Origin: Kitasatospora kifunensis
GTDB lineage: Bacteria; Actinomycetota; Actinomycetes; Streptomycetales; Streptomycetaceae
NCBI RefSeq assembly: GCF_014203855.1
Contig: NZ_JACHJV010000003.1
Location: 310,001-374,000 of the forward strand
Length of the DNA stretch: 64,000 bases
Direction of reading: 5' to 3'
Shown: one piece after another, positions 8,791 to 17,220 of the stretch
Numbering within the stretch: position 1 is the stretch's first letter
Layout of the letters: each line of letters starts with the position of its first letter
Notes under the pieces: model-generated
Database searches by the model: none
The model's input: the letters and a program-made list of their open reading frames with translations, nothing else
Told to the model about the DNA's origin: nothing
Program-made: the position numbers and the translations under genes

Positions 8791-9141
8791 ATGCGTGAGT
8801 ACTCCGGCAGCGTCCTCCTCGCCGACTGCCCGGCCCGGCTGGCGATCGAGATCATCGCCGACAAGTGGGCGGTGGTCGTGCTGTTCGCGCTGAGCCGGGA
8901 ATCTTGCAGGCACGGCGAGTTGGTAGACCTGATCGGCGGAATCTCGCGGAAAGTACTGACCCAGACGCTGCGGCGGTTGCAGGGGTACGGCCTGGTCGAC
9001 CGCCACGCCGAGGCCGGGAAGATCGAGTACGTGCTGACAGACCTGGGCCGGACGCTGGTGAAGCCGATCGCCGTGCTGACCGAGTGGGCTCACGAGCACG
9101 GCGCGGCTGTGGTGAAATTCCAGGAGTACACAACGGACTGA
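8791..9141 (+). CDS. HxlR-family winged-helix regulator
   Basis: A 116-aa HxlR-type regulator: CPARLAIEIIADKWAVVVLFALS, then GISRKVLTQTLRRLQGYGLVDR (recognition helix and wing) and YVLTDLGRTLVKPI. It has the single N-terminal Cys (Cys12) that many redox/electrophile-sensing HxlR proteins use. It is divergent from the deacetylase-NmrA operon and probably controls it. The start at 8791 gives the usual family length. Confidence 0.88.
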   Translation: MREYSGSVLLADCPARLAIEIIADKWAVVVLFALSRESCRHGELVDLIGGISRKVLTQTLRRLQGYGLVDRHAEAGKIEYVLTDLGRTLVKPIAVLTEWAHEHGAAVVKFQEYTTD

Positions 9142-9351
9142 CCGGGCCGGGAAATCTGAGGTCCTCCACAGACACGTCGTAGCCGCAGATCCAGCGCCTG
9201 TTCATCGCCCTCGTTGTCCGGCCCGTCCACGCCGCCGCCCATCGACATGGCTGCTCCGACTGGCGACGCCGCCATCAGGCCCGGCCCCGAACCAGCCATT
9301 GCCGGCCACAAACCGCAGCCCAGACATGACGACCCCAGCACAGTGGGAGTG

Positions 9352-9816
9352 CTACCGCGAAGCTGTGAGACTGTCCACGACCACAGCGAGCCGACCCAGC
9401 TCGAACGCACCACGCAACGCGTCGGCATAGTCACGGACGTGCACGATCCGACCGTCGCGAACCCGCATCACGAGCAGGAACGGCAAAGTGAACGACCGGC
9501 TCGTCCCCGTGATCGTGGCAAACGCTTGCTGCTCGGCAACGATCACCTCTGGATCCGTCGTCTCGTGTACGACGACGCTACGAATCTCCTCAACCCTCAC
9601 CGGGGCAGCGGCCCAGGCAGCGCCGAAGCCCTGCCGGATCTCCGCCTGGTTCCTGTAACGCTCCGGCCGACCAGGCGTCAGGAGCGGGAACTCATACACG
9701 GCATCTTCAGCGTGAAGGTCGGCCAGTTCGTCCGCCGACAGGTTGACCATGGCCTGATGAAACGCTGCGAGCAGCTCGCGAGGACCTGTACCACGCTGAG
9801 ACCGCATGTCCGTCAT
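9352..9816 (-). CDS. SnoaL-like (NTF2-fold) protein
   Basis: A 154-aa protein from ATG 9816 (an earlier in-frame ATG at 9858 is possible). It has the SnoaL-like pattern: ELLAAFHQAMVNLSADELADLHAEDAVYEFPLLTPGRPERYRNQAEI, then beta strands ending VRDGRIVHVRDYADALRGAFELG. Such NTF2-like proteins are polyketide cyclases, isomerases or small-molecule binders. Nothing nearby fixes its substrate. About 200 bp on its left (9142-9351) show no gene. Confidence 0.75.
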   Translation of the reverse strand: MTDMRSQRGTGPRELLAAFHQAMVNLSADELADLHAEDAVYEFPLLTPGRPERYRNQAEIRQGFGAAWAAAPVRVEEIRSVVVHETTDPEVIVAEQQAFATITGTSRSFTLPFLLVMRVRDGRIVHVRDYADALRGAFELGRLAVVVDSLTASR

Positions 9817-9860
9817 CATCACGGCATCACGGCCGAAGCCACCGCACGTCACCGACAAAC

Positions 9861-10082
9861 ATCCTCACCAGCAAGATCACGATCTACGGCTGGAGCAACT
9901 CCCGAGCCCGCCGCGAGCACGGGAACCGGCACGCCGCCGCCCAGCGTCACTTGTTCAACCGCATGATCGGACAGCTCTACCACTGCCTGAAGACCCACCA
10001 GCCCTACGACGAGAACACAGCCTTCCCAAGCTCCGTACTCACTGAGGTTTTCTCAATGAAGATCACCTCCAGTGGTTGTTGA
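9861..10082 (+). pseudogene. IS110-family transposase, C-terminal remnant
   Basis: The plus strand reads RREHGNRHAAAQRHLFNRMIGQ followed by LYHCLKTHQPYDENTAFPS, matching the C-terminal end of IS110-type DEDD transposases. The N-terminal RuvC-like and catalytic Ser parts are missing. The extreme 3' end runs into the inverted repeat described at 10043. Confidence 0.7.
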
Positions 10083-10325
10083 GGACCAAGGCAGCGCGGG
10101 CAATATCACCGATCCGTGTGGGGGTTGAGGCTGATGCGCTTCAAAGTGCGCCAGTGTTCCTTGAGTTCGGCGGCGGTGCGTTCGCCGAGGGCTCGGACGT
10201 GTCTGATCAGGGCGTTCGTCGTGCGGGTGTCGATGTCCAGAGCCTTCTCCGAGCGGCCCTTGGGGCAGCGAACAGGGACACGGATGCCGATCCCGGCGCC
10301 GATGTACCCCTTCTCTGCCAGGGGG
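10058..10325 (-). pseudogene. IS5-like transposase, C-terminal remnant with frameshift
   Basis: The minus strand reads LAEKGYIGAGIGIRVPVRC...TNALIRHVRALGERTAAELK, then WRTLKRISLNPHTDR, the catalytic-Glu region of an IS5-type DDE transposase. A one-base shift then gives the normal ending IGDIARAALVLNNHWR-stop at about 10060. The first two thirds are missing. It has fused to the DHFR-like gene at about 10325. Confidence 0.75.
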
Positions 10326-10688
10326 GCAGGCCATCGGCGGCGGCTCGGCTCGCAATCGCTCGATCTCCTCCACCAGGCCGCAGGAGGCCAGGCGGGCATT
10401 GCCCTGCACCGCCGACAGCGTGGTGGAGAACACCACCTTGGGGAGCGCCTTCCAGACCGCGGCAAACTCGAGCGTTGAGAAGTCGGGCGATGGATTCTGG
10501 TCGACGCTCTCCCAGTACAGCATCGTCTCGTACAGCCGTCGTCCCAACAGGTGGACACCGGCCTCTCGCACCTCGTCGGCGGCGAAGCGAAAGACCTCCT
10601 CGTCGGGCGGCGTCCAGTCGAAGCCGCCGCCCGGCCCGACGATGTAGCCGTCCAGTGAGACACCCAACGAATACGTCACGCTGTGCAT
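10326..10688 (-). pseudogene. RibD C-terminal/DHFR-like reductase, 3'-truncated
   Basis: From the ATG at 10688 the protein MHSVTYSLGVSLDGYIVGPGGGFDWTPPDEEVFRFAADEVREAG...LLGRRLYETMLYW matches the N-terminal two thirds of actinobacterial dihydrofolate-reductase-like (RibD_C) proteins of about 190 aa. After VEEIERLRAEP it runs into transposase sequence, losing the C-terminal beta-strands that complete the NADPH site. Probably inactive. Confidence 0.8.
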
Positions 10689-11068
10689 CAGACGTCCTCC
10701 TCGGTAACGGGTTCGACAGTACGACCGCCGGACGCCGCAGGACTCATCGCGACGCGAGATCCACTGGGTCGAGTGACCTCACGAGATCATTTCGTTGAGA
10801 AAACCTCACTGCAGCAGCTTGACTCTTGATCACGTGTGATGTCCCACGGCGACACGCATGAAGCACCTTCGGGGCACCCCCGTGGCTCTTCCGTGGCATA
10901 GCCAAACGGGCTTGACTTCCCTCAGGCCACTGGCAACGCCGACTGTGTGACCGTGCCGGGCACGGAGGCCCATGATGACCGAATGCCTCCGGCCAGTAGC
11001 CCGACGACAGTAGCCGCAAACACTGGTGAGTGGATGCCTCCGCTCACAGGGCCCCCAGGAGATTACGC
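10689..11068. other. Intergenic region without a gene
   Basis: It contains the right copy of the 14-bp inverted repeat (10798-10811) and the leader of the next gene. I see no convincing ORF or RNA. The ribosome site AGGAG (about 11056-11060) of the following gene lies at its right end. Confidence 0.5.
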
Positions 11069-11914
11069 GTGAATCACCCAATCCGACTGCGCAGTGCGAT
11101 CGCTGCGGAAGGCACGACGCCCCTCATCGGAGTCTTCGACATGTTCTCTGCCTCTGTGGCAGCCAAGCATTACGACGGGATGTTCGTCTCTGGTTTCGGG
11201 TTCGCAGCATCGCACTACGGCCTGCCGGACATCGGCTTCATTGCCTGGCCGGACATCATCGCCTTCGTGCAGCGCCTGCGACTGGCCTTCCCGAAGCAAC
11301 ATCTCCTCGTCGACATCGACGATGGCTATGTGGACCCGGAGACGGCGTGCCATGCGGTTCAACAGTTGGAGGCAATCGGAGCTTCCGGCGTCATCCTGGA
11401 GGACCAAAAACGTCCCCGCCGCTGCGGTCACGTCGACGGCAAGCAGATTCTGCCGCTGGACGAGTACCTGGACAAGCTCAATCTTGTGCTGGCTGCACGA
11501 AAAGACCTCCTCGTGGTCGCCCGCACTGACGCCATCGAGGAGGCGGAAATCCTGCGCCGCGCAAAGGCGCTGGCCGCAACGGAAGCCGACGTGATCCTTG
11601 TCGACGGCGTGCGCAGCATCGACTGGATCCATAAGGTGCGTCGTGTCATCGGAGACAAGCCGCTGCTGTTCAACCAGATCGCAGGAGGTAAATCGCCCCG
11701 CCTGTCACTGTCGGAGCTGAGCGACCTTGGGGTGAACGTCGCGATTTACAGCACTCCTTGTCTGTTCGCTGCCCAATCCGCGATGGATGCGGCCCTGTTG
11801 GAACTCAAGGGGGGTGATGGCCGCCTGCCCGAATTCACTGCCGCCAGTGTGGGAGTCTCCGAGTGCTTGAGCCTCCTGGAGAAGAACATAAGCCGTCACC
11901 ACGCCCGCACCTGA
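11069..11914 (+). CDS. Isocitrate lyase/PEP mutase superfamily enzyme
   Basis: A 281-aa enzyme from GTG 11069 (AGGAG eight bases upstream). Superfamily landmarks are visible: the metal-binding loop LLVDIDDGYVDPE, the gating/catalytic loop EDQKRPRRCGH, and VVARTDA. The Cys in RRCGH is the catalytic base of the lyase branch (isocitrate and methylisocitrate lyases), whereas PEP mutases usually lack it, so a C-C lyase or hydrolase acting on a 2-oxo or alpha-hydroxy acid is likelier than a phosphonate mutase. No phosphonate genes are adjacent. It is followed by a terminator and stands as a single gene. Confidence 0.8.
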   Translation: MNHPIRLRSAIAAEGTTPLIGVFDMFSASVAAKHYDGMFVSGFGFAASHYGLPDIGFIAWPDIIAFVQRLRLAFPKQHLLVDIDDGYVDPETACHAVQQLEAIGASGVILEDQKRPRRCGHVDGKQILPLDEYLDKLNLVLAARKDLLVVARTDAIEEAEILRRAKALAATEADVILVDGVRSIDWIHKVRRVIGDKPLLFNQIAGGKSPRLSLSELSDLGVNVAIYSTPCLFAAQSAMDAALLELKGGDGRLPEFTAASVGVSECLSLLEKNISRHHART

Positions 11915-12360
11915 AGTTCCACCCTGCGGTTGGACGCCCTCCGTCTACGCCGCGAGGGTGTGGCCTTGCCGGTGCCGCCGGCGGATCTCGAGCAGCCCGG
12001 GTGCTCGCGGGGATCGGAGATGACAGGAGGCCCTTCGCGGACGCGAAGGGCCTCAAGGCGGTTGCGGAGGAAGGGGCGGCCGACGGCCGGATGGCGGACC
12101 GGATCAGAAGATCTGTCCTTGCGAATTGGCCGGCAGAGTCCAGGCGGAACTTCACTGCCCAGATCCCTTCAACGCCGTGCTACCGGTCAACGGCGGCAAC
12201 GTAAGCACGAAGTACCCCCCGGTTCTCTTGAGGTCCGCCAGCGGTCACGGTTCTCTGGTTAGTGACGCGGATTCACCGCACCTGCAGTTTCCTGCAGGTT
12301 GTGCTGGTGGAGTCAGGGCTCGTCACGCCCGCCTGCTGCGGGGAGAGCGATGGGACGTCC
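11915..12360. other. Intergenic stretch without a recognisable gene
   Basis: Apart from the terminator at 12028-12053 nothing coding is convincing. GGAGAG at its right end (about 12342-12347) could serve the methyltransferase remnant start at 12361. Confidence 0.5.
12028..12053 (+). terminator. Hairpin after the lyase/mutase gene
   Basis: AGGCCCTTCGCG and CGCGAAGGGCCT form a perfect stem with a tiny loop about 115 bp after the stop codon. There is no U-tract, as is usual in high-GC actinomycetes. Confidence 0.6.
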
Positions 12361-12480
12361 ATGAGCAGTCAGTTCGACACCACGGTTGCCGCGTACGAGC
12401 GACGCATGGAGTTGATGACGCTGCGCGAACACATCGACGCCCACAGCCTATTGAAGGCGCTCGGAGCCCTCGCAGGCACA
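12361..12480 (+). pseudogene. SAM-dependent methyltransferase, N-terminal remnant
   Basis: From ATG 12361 the frame reads MSSQFDTTVAAYERRMELMT, then LREHIDAHSLLKALGALAG. This resembles the start of small class I methyltransferases, which continue into a V-L-D-x-G-x-G SAM motif. Here the SAM motif is absent and the frame runs on, without a stop, into the XRE gene. A fused protein is therefore possible from this start. Confidence 0.55.
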
Positions 12481-12582
12481 GGCCCGACACTGCAGAGCCA
12501 CGCGATCAGCCGACCGCGACTCGGACGTCGACTCACGTATCGCCCTGTCACATCCTCTCCCCCACTCCCCCACTCCCCCGGT

Positions 12583-13968
12583 ATGGAGGCGTCCTTGCCC
12601 GGCCACGACAACGCGCTTCGGCATCCACTCGCGCGGCTGCGGAAGCAGACTGGCGACTCCCAACTCGACTTCGCCGACCGGGTGGCCACCGCCCACGAGC
12701 GCCTGGGCTTCGGGTACGTGGGGTCGTACCGGAAGAAGGTCTCGCGGTGGGAGAACTGGCAGGCCACTCCGTCCATGCCGGCGCAGTACGCCATGGCGGA
12801 AATCTTCAGAATCCCCCGTGACAAGGTGTGGGGCCTCGGCTGGCCGCGTTGGCTGCACCTGGCCACCGGAGACGCCGGCAGGCTGAGCCGCCCTTGGACC
12901 TCCCCGGACACCGTCGATGCCCTGCTCGAAGCGGACCGACCGACACTCGACAGCCCTGCGACCTATCTCACCGTCACCGGCCCGGATGTCACCTATCTGA
13001 CCGAGAGCTGGCACCGCGCCTTGGCCCACCGACCGCCCGTAGTGCCCTGCCCACAGCGCCGCATCGACGCGCGCGCCCTGACCGCCCTCGATGCCCATGT
13101 CCAGGCCCTCGAGGCAATGCTGGCGACCGTCGATCCAAGGACGCTGCTCTCCGCTGCGCGCGGCAGCTTGGCAGTGATGACCGGGCTGCTGCGCGCCTCC
13201 GGCTACGACCAGCCGACGGCCTCCCGACTGCACCTCCTGGCCGCCCGCAGCGCCGAAGTGTGCGCGGTCCTGATGAACTGCCTGGGGAACGGCCACCGGG
13301 CCGAGCACTACCTGCTGGCCGCCATCCGCTCGGCCACCAACGCCGGCGCCTCCCAGGCAGCCGCCATGTTCATGGGTGAACTCGCCAGCCTCCACCTCGA
13401 TTTGGGCGCTCCGAAGGACGCTTTCGCCATGGCGGACAGTGCGCTGGCCGCAACAGCCCGCATCCCCGGCCCCCAGTGCTCCGCCTTCCTCTACTCCCGA
13501 CGGGCTCGCGCCCAGGCACTGCTCGGTGGCGCCAGGGCCGCCCTTCGGGACCTCGATCTGGCCCATGCCGCCCTGAGTAGCGGCCCGGAAGACCAGGCTC
13601 CATCCGTTGGGCCCGACCTCGGCATCGACGAACAGTGGCTCACCGTCCAAGCTGGGGCCGTCTGGCTCCACTTGGGTCAACCCGGACGGGCACTCGAGCG
13701 CCTCGCACCGCTGATCTCCAGCGCCTCCGCTCTTCCTTCCTACCCCTACTTCCAGGTCCCCAGAAGAGCCCTGGTCGCCATCGACGCACAACTAGCCACC
13801 GGTGAACTGGATGCAGCAGTGCACACCGCCCGCTGGGCGCTGGACACCGTCGGCAGCATGCCCCCAGCCTTCGTATCCCAGTATCAGCAGCGATTCACCG
13901 GCCACCGCACACCTGCCACACGCGAGCTTCGTGAGCGCCTCACCGCGAGTGACCACGAAATGTACTAG
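12583..13968 (+). CDS. XRE-family regulator with TPR domain (first of tandem pair)
   Basis: About 461 aa. The N-terminal HTH module HPLARLRKQTGDSQLDFADRVATAHERLG...KVSRWENWQATPSM is followed by a long helical TPR-like region typical of large Streptomyces XRE/BldD-like regulators. Start is uncertain: ATG 12583 lacks a ribosome site, while TTG 12595 has GGAGG just upstream, and the frame is open back to the methyltransferase remnant at 12361. It is paralogous to the protein from 14165 (same HPLARLRxxTGDSQ opening, ...GLGWPRWL versus SLGWPGWL). Target genes unknown. Confidence 0.85.
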   Translation: MEASLPGHDNALRHPLARLRKQTGDSQLDFADRVATAHERLGFGYVGSYRKKVSRWENWQATPSMPAQYAMAEIFRIPRDKVWGLGWPRWLHLATGDAGRLSRPWTSPDTVDALLEADRPTLDSPATYLTVTGPDVTYLTESWHRALAHRPPVVPCPQRRIDARALTALDAHVQALEAMLATVDPRTLLSAARGSLAVMTGLLRASGYDQPTASRLHLLAARSAEVCAVLMNCLGNGHRAEHYLLAAIRSATNAGASQAAAMFMGELASLHLDLGAPKDAFAMADSALAATARIPGPQCSAFLYSRRARAQALLGGARAALRDLDLAHAALSSGPEDQAPSVGPDLGIDEQWLTVQAGAVWLHLGQPGRALERLAPLISSASALPSYPYFQVPRRALVAIDAQLATGELDAAVHTARWALDTVGSMPPAFVSQYQQRFTGHRTPATRELRERLTASDHEMY

Positions 13969-13970
13969 GC

Positions 13971-14168
13971 ATGAACAGAGTTGACGGTATGTCAAATCAG
14001 ACAGGGTCGGGCACCGAGTCCCCCCGTGTCCCCTTTTCCGGCACCTTGTCTGAACGTTTCCTGGGAGTGTGTGCCCGCCAACTGGGTGCGGGCCTCATCG
14101 TGGCCGCGAGAGGCGGACCGAGGCGACAGCTTCTCGCGGCATATGCCAGGAGAAGGTGTTACCAATGA
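13971..14168 (+). CDS. Possible small coupling ORF between the two XRE genes
   Basis: A 65-codon frame starts two bases after the stop of the first regulator (ATG 13971, or 13989) and ends in a TGA that overlaps the ATG of the second (ATGA at 14165-14168). The peptide is basic at its C-terminus with no recognised domain. It may only act to couple translation. Coding status is uncertain. Confidence 0.3.
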   Translation: MNRVDGMSNQTGSGTESPRVPFSGTLSERFLGVCARQLGAGLIVAARGGPRRQLLAAYARRRCYQ

Positions 14169-15559
14169 CAAGGTCTGCGCATCCCTTGGCGCGACTGCGT
14201 GCCCTGACCGGCGACTCACAGATCTCCTACGCGAAACTCGTGGCCGATACCCACAATGCCCTGGGCTTCGGGATGTTGGGACGACGCCGGGAAAAGGTCG
14301 CCCGCTGGGAGACCCAAGGAGTTCCACCCGACCGCAACACCCAACTCGCGATCGCCCACATCCATCAAGTCCCCTGGGAAGAAGTGGAGAGCCTCGGATG
14401 GCCCGGCTGGCTCCGCCTGGGCACCGCGGCGCCGCCACGAGCAGCCCGATCACGAACCCCGCGCACGAACGCGCTTGCCCTACCCAGTGAGGAGGAGCAG
14501 CCAGGCCTTCGCCCCGGCCTCCCTCACCTGAGTGTTTCCGGCAAAGCCGTACCGCTGCTCGTCCAACAGATCCTGGCCACCCTGGCGAACCCCTCACTGT
14601 CACGGCCATCCACCCGCGACGGCCGCTGCGTCACCCCCGACACCGTGGCCTTGATCGAGACCCGCGCGGAATCACTACACGCTCTGCTCTCCACCACCAA
14701 CCCGGTGGACCTCTACCATGTCGTCCGAACTGAACTCAACTTAGTCATCGAACTTCTGGCTCGCACCAACTGCGACCGATCCACAAGAAGGCGACTGCTC
14801 CTCGTCGCCTCGCGATCCGCGACGCTGTGCGCCGTCATCACTGGAACCCTCGGAGAGATCAACCGTGCGGAACAGTACCGCCTGACGGCAACGCGGGCTG
14901 CCGCGAGCGCCAACTCCCGCCTACGAGCCTGCGTCTGCTTGGCCGACCTGGCCCTCAGTCATATCGAGGCTGGCGACCCCGCAGACGCGTTCTCTTTGAT
15001 CAGCGCCGCGCGGGCCACGCTTCCTGACCCCCCACCCAGCGTGCAGGCGCTCTTGTACGCCCGCGAGGCCCGGGCACACGGTCGCCGCGGACAACTACTC
15101 GCAAGCCGCCGCGCCATGGACAACGCCTCCGATGCCATGACCCGCTCAAGCAACAAGGAGCCACTGCTGCACCGCACCATCGACGAGACCTGGCTGTCCA
15201 CGACCCTGGCGAGGGTCTGGCTCGATTTGCGCCAACCCAAGCTGGCCCTGGAGCAGTTGGCCCCCCTTCTCGAAGACAACGCCACCCCGCACTCGTTCAC
15301 CCAACCACCTCTCCTCATCGCCCGGGCCCTGCTCGATGCCGTCGACGCGCAGCTCACCCTGGGAGATGTCGAGTCGGCCATACGCACTGCCATCCGGTGC
15401 ACGGAGCTGTTCGGCAAGATGCCGACCGGTCTCTGCCACCAGTACCGGCGACGGTTCCTGCCACACCTTGAGGTCCCTGCCGTCCGAGACCTCTTCGACC
15501 ACTGGTCGGCGACGGGAGAGCAAGCGGCCTTTGACTCGTTGCCTTCCGCCCTGAGCTGA
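14165..15559 (+). CDS. XRE-family regulator with TPR domain (second of tandem pair)
   Basis: A 464-aa protein from ATG 14165, which has a strong AGGAGAAGG ribosome site. The HTH module HPLARLRALTGDSQISYAKLVADTHNALGFG...KVARWETQGVPP parallels the gene at 12583. A variable Pro/Arg-rich linker (residues ~80-120) precedes repeated helical TPR-like units. Having two co-directional paralogues suggests duplication and subfunctionalisation. The helical domain may sense a peptide or small ligand. Confidence 0.88.
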   Translation: MTRSAHPLARLRALTGDSQISYAKLVADTHNALGFGMLGRRREKVARWETQGVPPDRNTQLAIAHIHQVPWEEVESLGWPGWLRLGTAAPPRAARSRTPRTNALALPSEEEQPGLRPGLPHLSVSGKAVPLLVQQILATLANPSLSRPSTRDGRCVTPDTVALIETRAESLHALLSTTNPVDLYHVVRTELNLVIELLARTNCDRSTRRRLLLVASRSATLCAVITGTLGEINRAEQYRLTATRAAASANSRLRACVCLADLALSHIEAGDPADAFSLISAARATLPDPPPSVQALLYAREARAHGRRGQLLASRRAMDNASDAMTRSSNKEPLLHRTIDETWLSTTLARVWLDLRQPKLALEQLAPLLEDNATPHSFTQPPLLIARALLDAVDAQLTLGDVESAIRTAIRCTELFGKMPTGLCHQYRRRFLPHLEVPAVRDLFDHWSATGEQAAFDSLPSALS

Positions 15560-15580
15560 TCAAGGCACTCATCATCGGCG

Positions 15581-16121
15581 GTGGGGCCGGCCATCGGGTG
15601 CCTGGGCCCGCGCAGGTTCCTGGTGAGTTCGCAGCCGCCGGGGCAGACCGGGCACATCTGGTTCCTGCGCAGTTGCGTGGGCCTGGCGTTCACCCTCTGG
15701 TCGACGGCGCTGGCGCAGCCGTTGATGAACATCCAGGGCGGCCTGACACCCGGATCCAACGAGGTCAGCTGGGGGGGTGATCGCGACCAACCAGGTGTAC
15801 CCGCTGGTGAGCGGGAAGACCCCGTGGCAGTGCTCAGCCCTCGTCAGCATCACCTTCCTGGCGATCATCGCGGCGGGGATCGGGGTGGGCACGCTCTCCT
15901 CGCACGACGCCGGAACCAAGTCCTTTGGCGACTTCCTGCGCACTCTCGCGGCGGGCTGGGGCGGCGTCGGCGGGCTGATCACCGCTTTCTACGTGTTCAC
16001 CCCCAACGTCAACTCCACCACCGGCCACCCCTACACGCACATGAGCATCACGCCGCTGGCGGGCACGTGGCTGGTCTGGCTGGCGATGGGGCTGGCCTCG
16101 CTCCCGGCCGCCATGAGCTAG
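15581..16121 (+). pseudogene. Membrane protein frameshifted at a G7 run
   Basis: One frame gives HIWFLRSCVGLAFTLWSTAL...TPGSNEVSWGG up to 15776. After a run of seven G (about 15771-15777) the next frame continues VIATNQVYPLVSGKTPWQC and ALVSITFLAIIAAGIGVGT, followed by GGVGGLITAFYVF and LAGTWLVWLAMGLAS to a stop at 16121. Joined, they form a membrane protein with about four hydrophobic segments. I do not recognise the family. The homopolymer makes a sequencing error or slippage plausible. Confidence 0.55.
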
Positions 16122-16174
16122 GTGCCGCATCAGCCAACCTTCGCCCTTATGTGGCCGGGACGGTCACCCCTGGA

Positions 16175-16699
16175 ATGATCTCCGATACGAGTCCACCAAG
16201 AGGGGGTCCAGTAGAGATCATCGAGCACGCGATCAATGCGCACTGCGAGGGTGTGATGGCGGAGCCCGTCGGGGGCAGCGCGGTGGGCGTGCTGGTGCTG
16301 GCTGGTTCGAGCGGTCGCATCGAAACCGACCGCTGCCGCCTGCTCGCGCGCACCGGGATGGCGGCGCTGTCGATCCGATGGTTTGGCGGCGAAGGGCAGC
16401 CCGCGGGAATCTGCGAGATTCCTGAGATTCTGCTCGTGGCGGGTGGTGACGATGAAATGTGGCCGTCGTTGGTGTTCGCGCAGGAGTTGGCGTCACGCCG
16501 CGCTTCGGCGGGCCGCACTGCCAAGGTCATCAGCACGGCCGACGCCGGGCATCGCCCGCGGTTGCCAGGGGAAGGGCCGGCCGCTTCTTCCCACCGGTTC
16601 CGCTACGGCGGTACTGCCGAGGCCGACGCTGACCTCGGTGCGAAGGCATGGCCTGACATCGTGGGCGTGCTCGCAGGACCTGTGGTCCTGGGGAGCTGA
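16175..16699 (+). pseudogene. Acyl-CoA thioester hydrolase/BAAT-like protein with core deleted
   Basis: The N-terminal part GVLVLAGSSGRIETDRCRLLARTGMAALSIRWFGGEGQPAGICEIP jumps directly to the C-terminal part LLVAGGDDEMWPSLVFAQEL...DAGHRPRLPGEGP. Intact relatives have ~120 residues between these, including the GxSxG-like nucleophile elbow. The frame is kept, but the nucleophile is gone, so it cannot be catalytically active. GAGATTC occurs twice at the junction (GAGATTCCTGAGATTC), consistent with deletion between short repeats. The C-terminal Asp and His survive. Confidence 0.75.
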
Positions 16700-17105
16700 T
16701 CAGGCCGGCCTGGTGTCAGGCGACGTTCGCCTTGGCCACGACCTGGCGGAGGCGCTCGTCGGCAGCGTGCTTGTTGCGCCAGATGAACGCGGTCATCCAG
16801 CCGACCAGAACCGATCGAGATCAAACGCCCCAGCGGTACAGGAAACGCCGATTCCAGGATCATGTCAAGCCTCGTAGCCATCGACTGCGGCCATATTGAT
16901 CCGATGTATGTTCCTTCCATCGACGGCCTCACTGCGTGACATCGGATCACTGGAAAGGTCGGAACAGTCTCTCCCGATCGGTGATCTGGTGACAGATCAG
17001 CGCTCTGTACTGCAAGTTCGCTTCTACAGGTGGCCAAGAAGCTCGCCGTCGAAGACAGTCGAAGCGACTCCGCCGAGCCGGACTTGATGGTTCCATCCGT
17101 CGAGA
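16700..17105. other. Intergenic region with one short coding relic
   Basis: On the minus strand about 16815-16718 reads VLVGWMTAFIWRNKHAADER, then LRQVVAKANVA-stop. This looks like the tail of a small membrane protein but has no start or upstream frame. The remainder has no gene. Confidence 0.4.
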
Positions 17106-17163
17106 GACATCGGACATATAGCCGTCCAATGTCTTGACATGCCGCGGCAACGGCCGCGATACA
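17106..17163 (+). promoter_or_regulatory. Promoter and dyad operator of the GH29 gene
   Basis: An imperfect dyad GACATCGGAC-N8-GTCCAATGTC (17106-17133) directly abuts a consensus -35 TTGACA (17134-17139). After 18 bp comes GATACA (17158-17163). A regulator bound to the dyad would compete with or contact RNA polymerase. The regulator is not known; the FadR-type gene at 25323 is a candidate by neighbourhood only. Confidence 0.5.
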
Positions 17164-17220
17164 TGTACCTGGCCCACGGAGCCCATCCCAGTGAGCGTTC
17201 CAGGAGCGATCGGAGCATCC

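Larger units (their letters stand above)
10043..10811. repeat. 14-bp inverted repeats, probable IS5-type ends
   Basis: TGAGGTTTTCTCAA at 10043-10056 and its exact reverse complement at 10798-10811 point outward like terminal inverted repeats; the next few inner bases are also similar (TGAA versus CGAA). The left copy lies just after the stop of the IS5-like transposase relic. The interior holds that relic plus a truncated DHFR-like gene, so the inner part of the element has been replaced or two relics have come together. Confidence 0.6.

Noticed and set aside
11069..11914. Phosphonate biosynthesis locus based on the PEP-mutase fold
   Set aside because: The Cys-containing RRCGH loop points to the lyase branch, and no phosphonopyruvate decarboxylase or other phosphonate gene is nearby.
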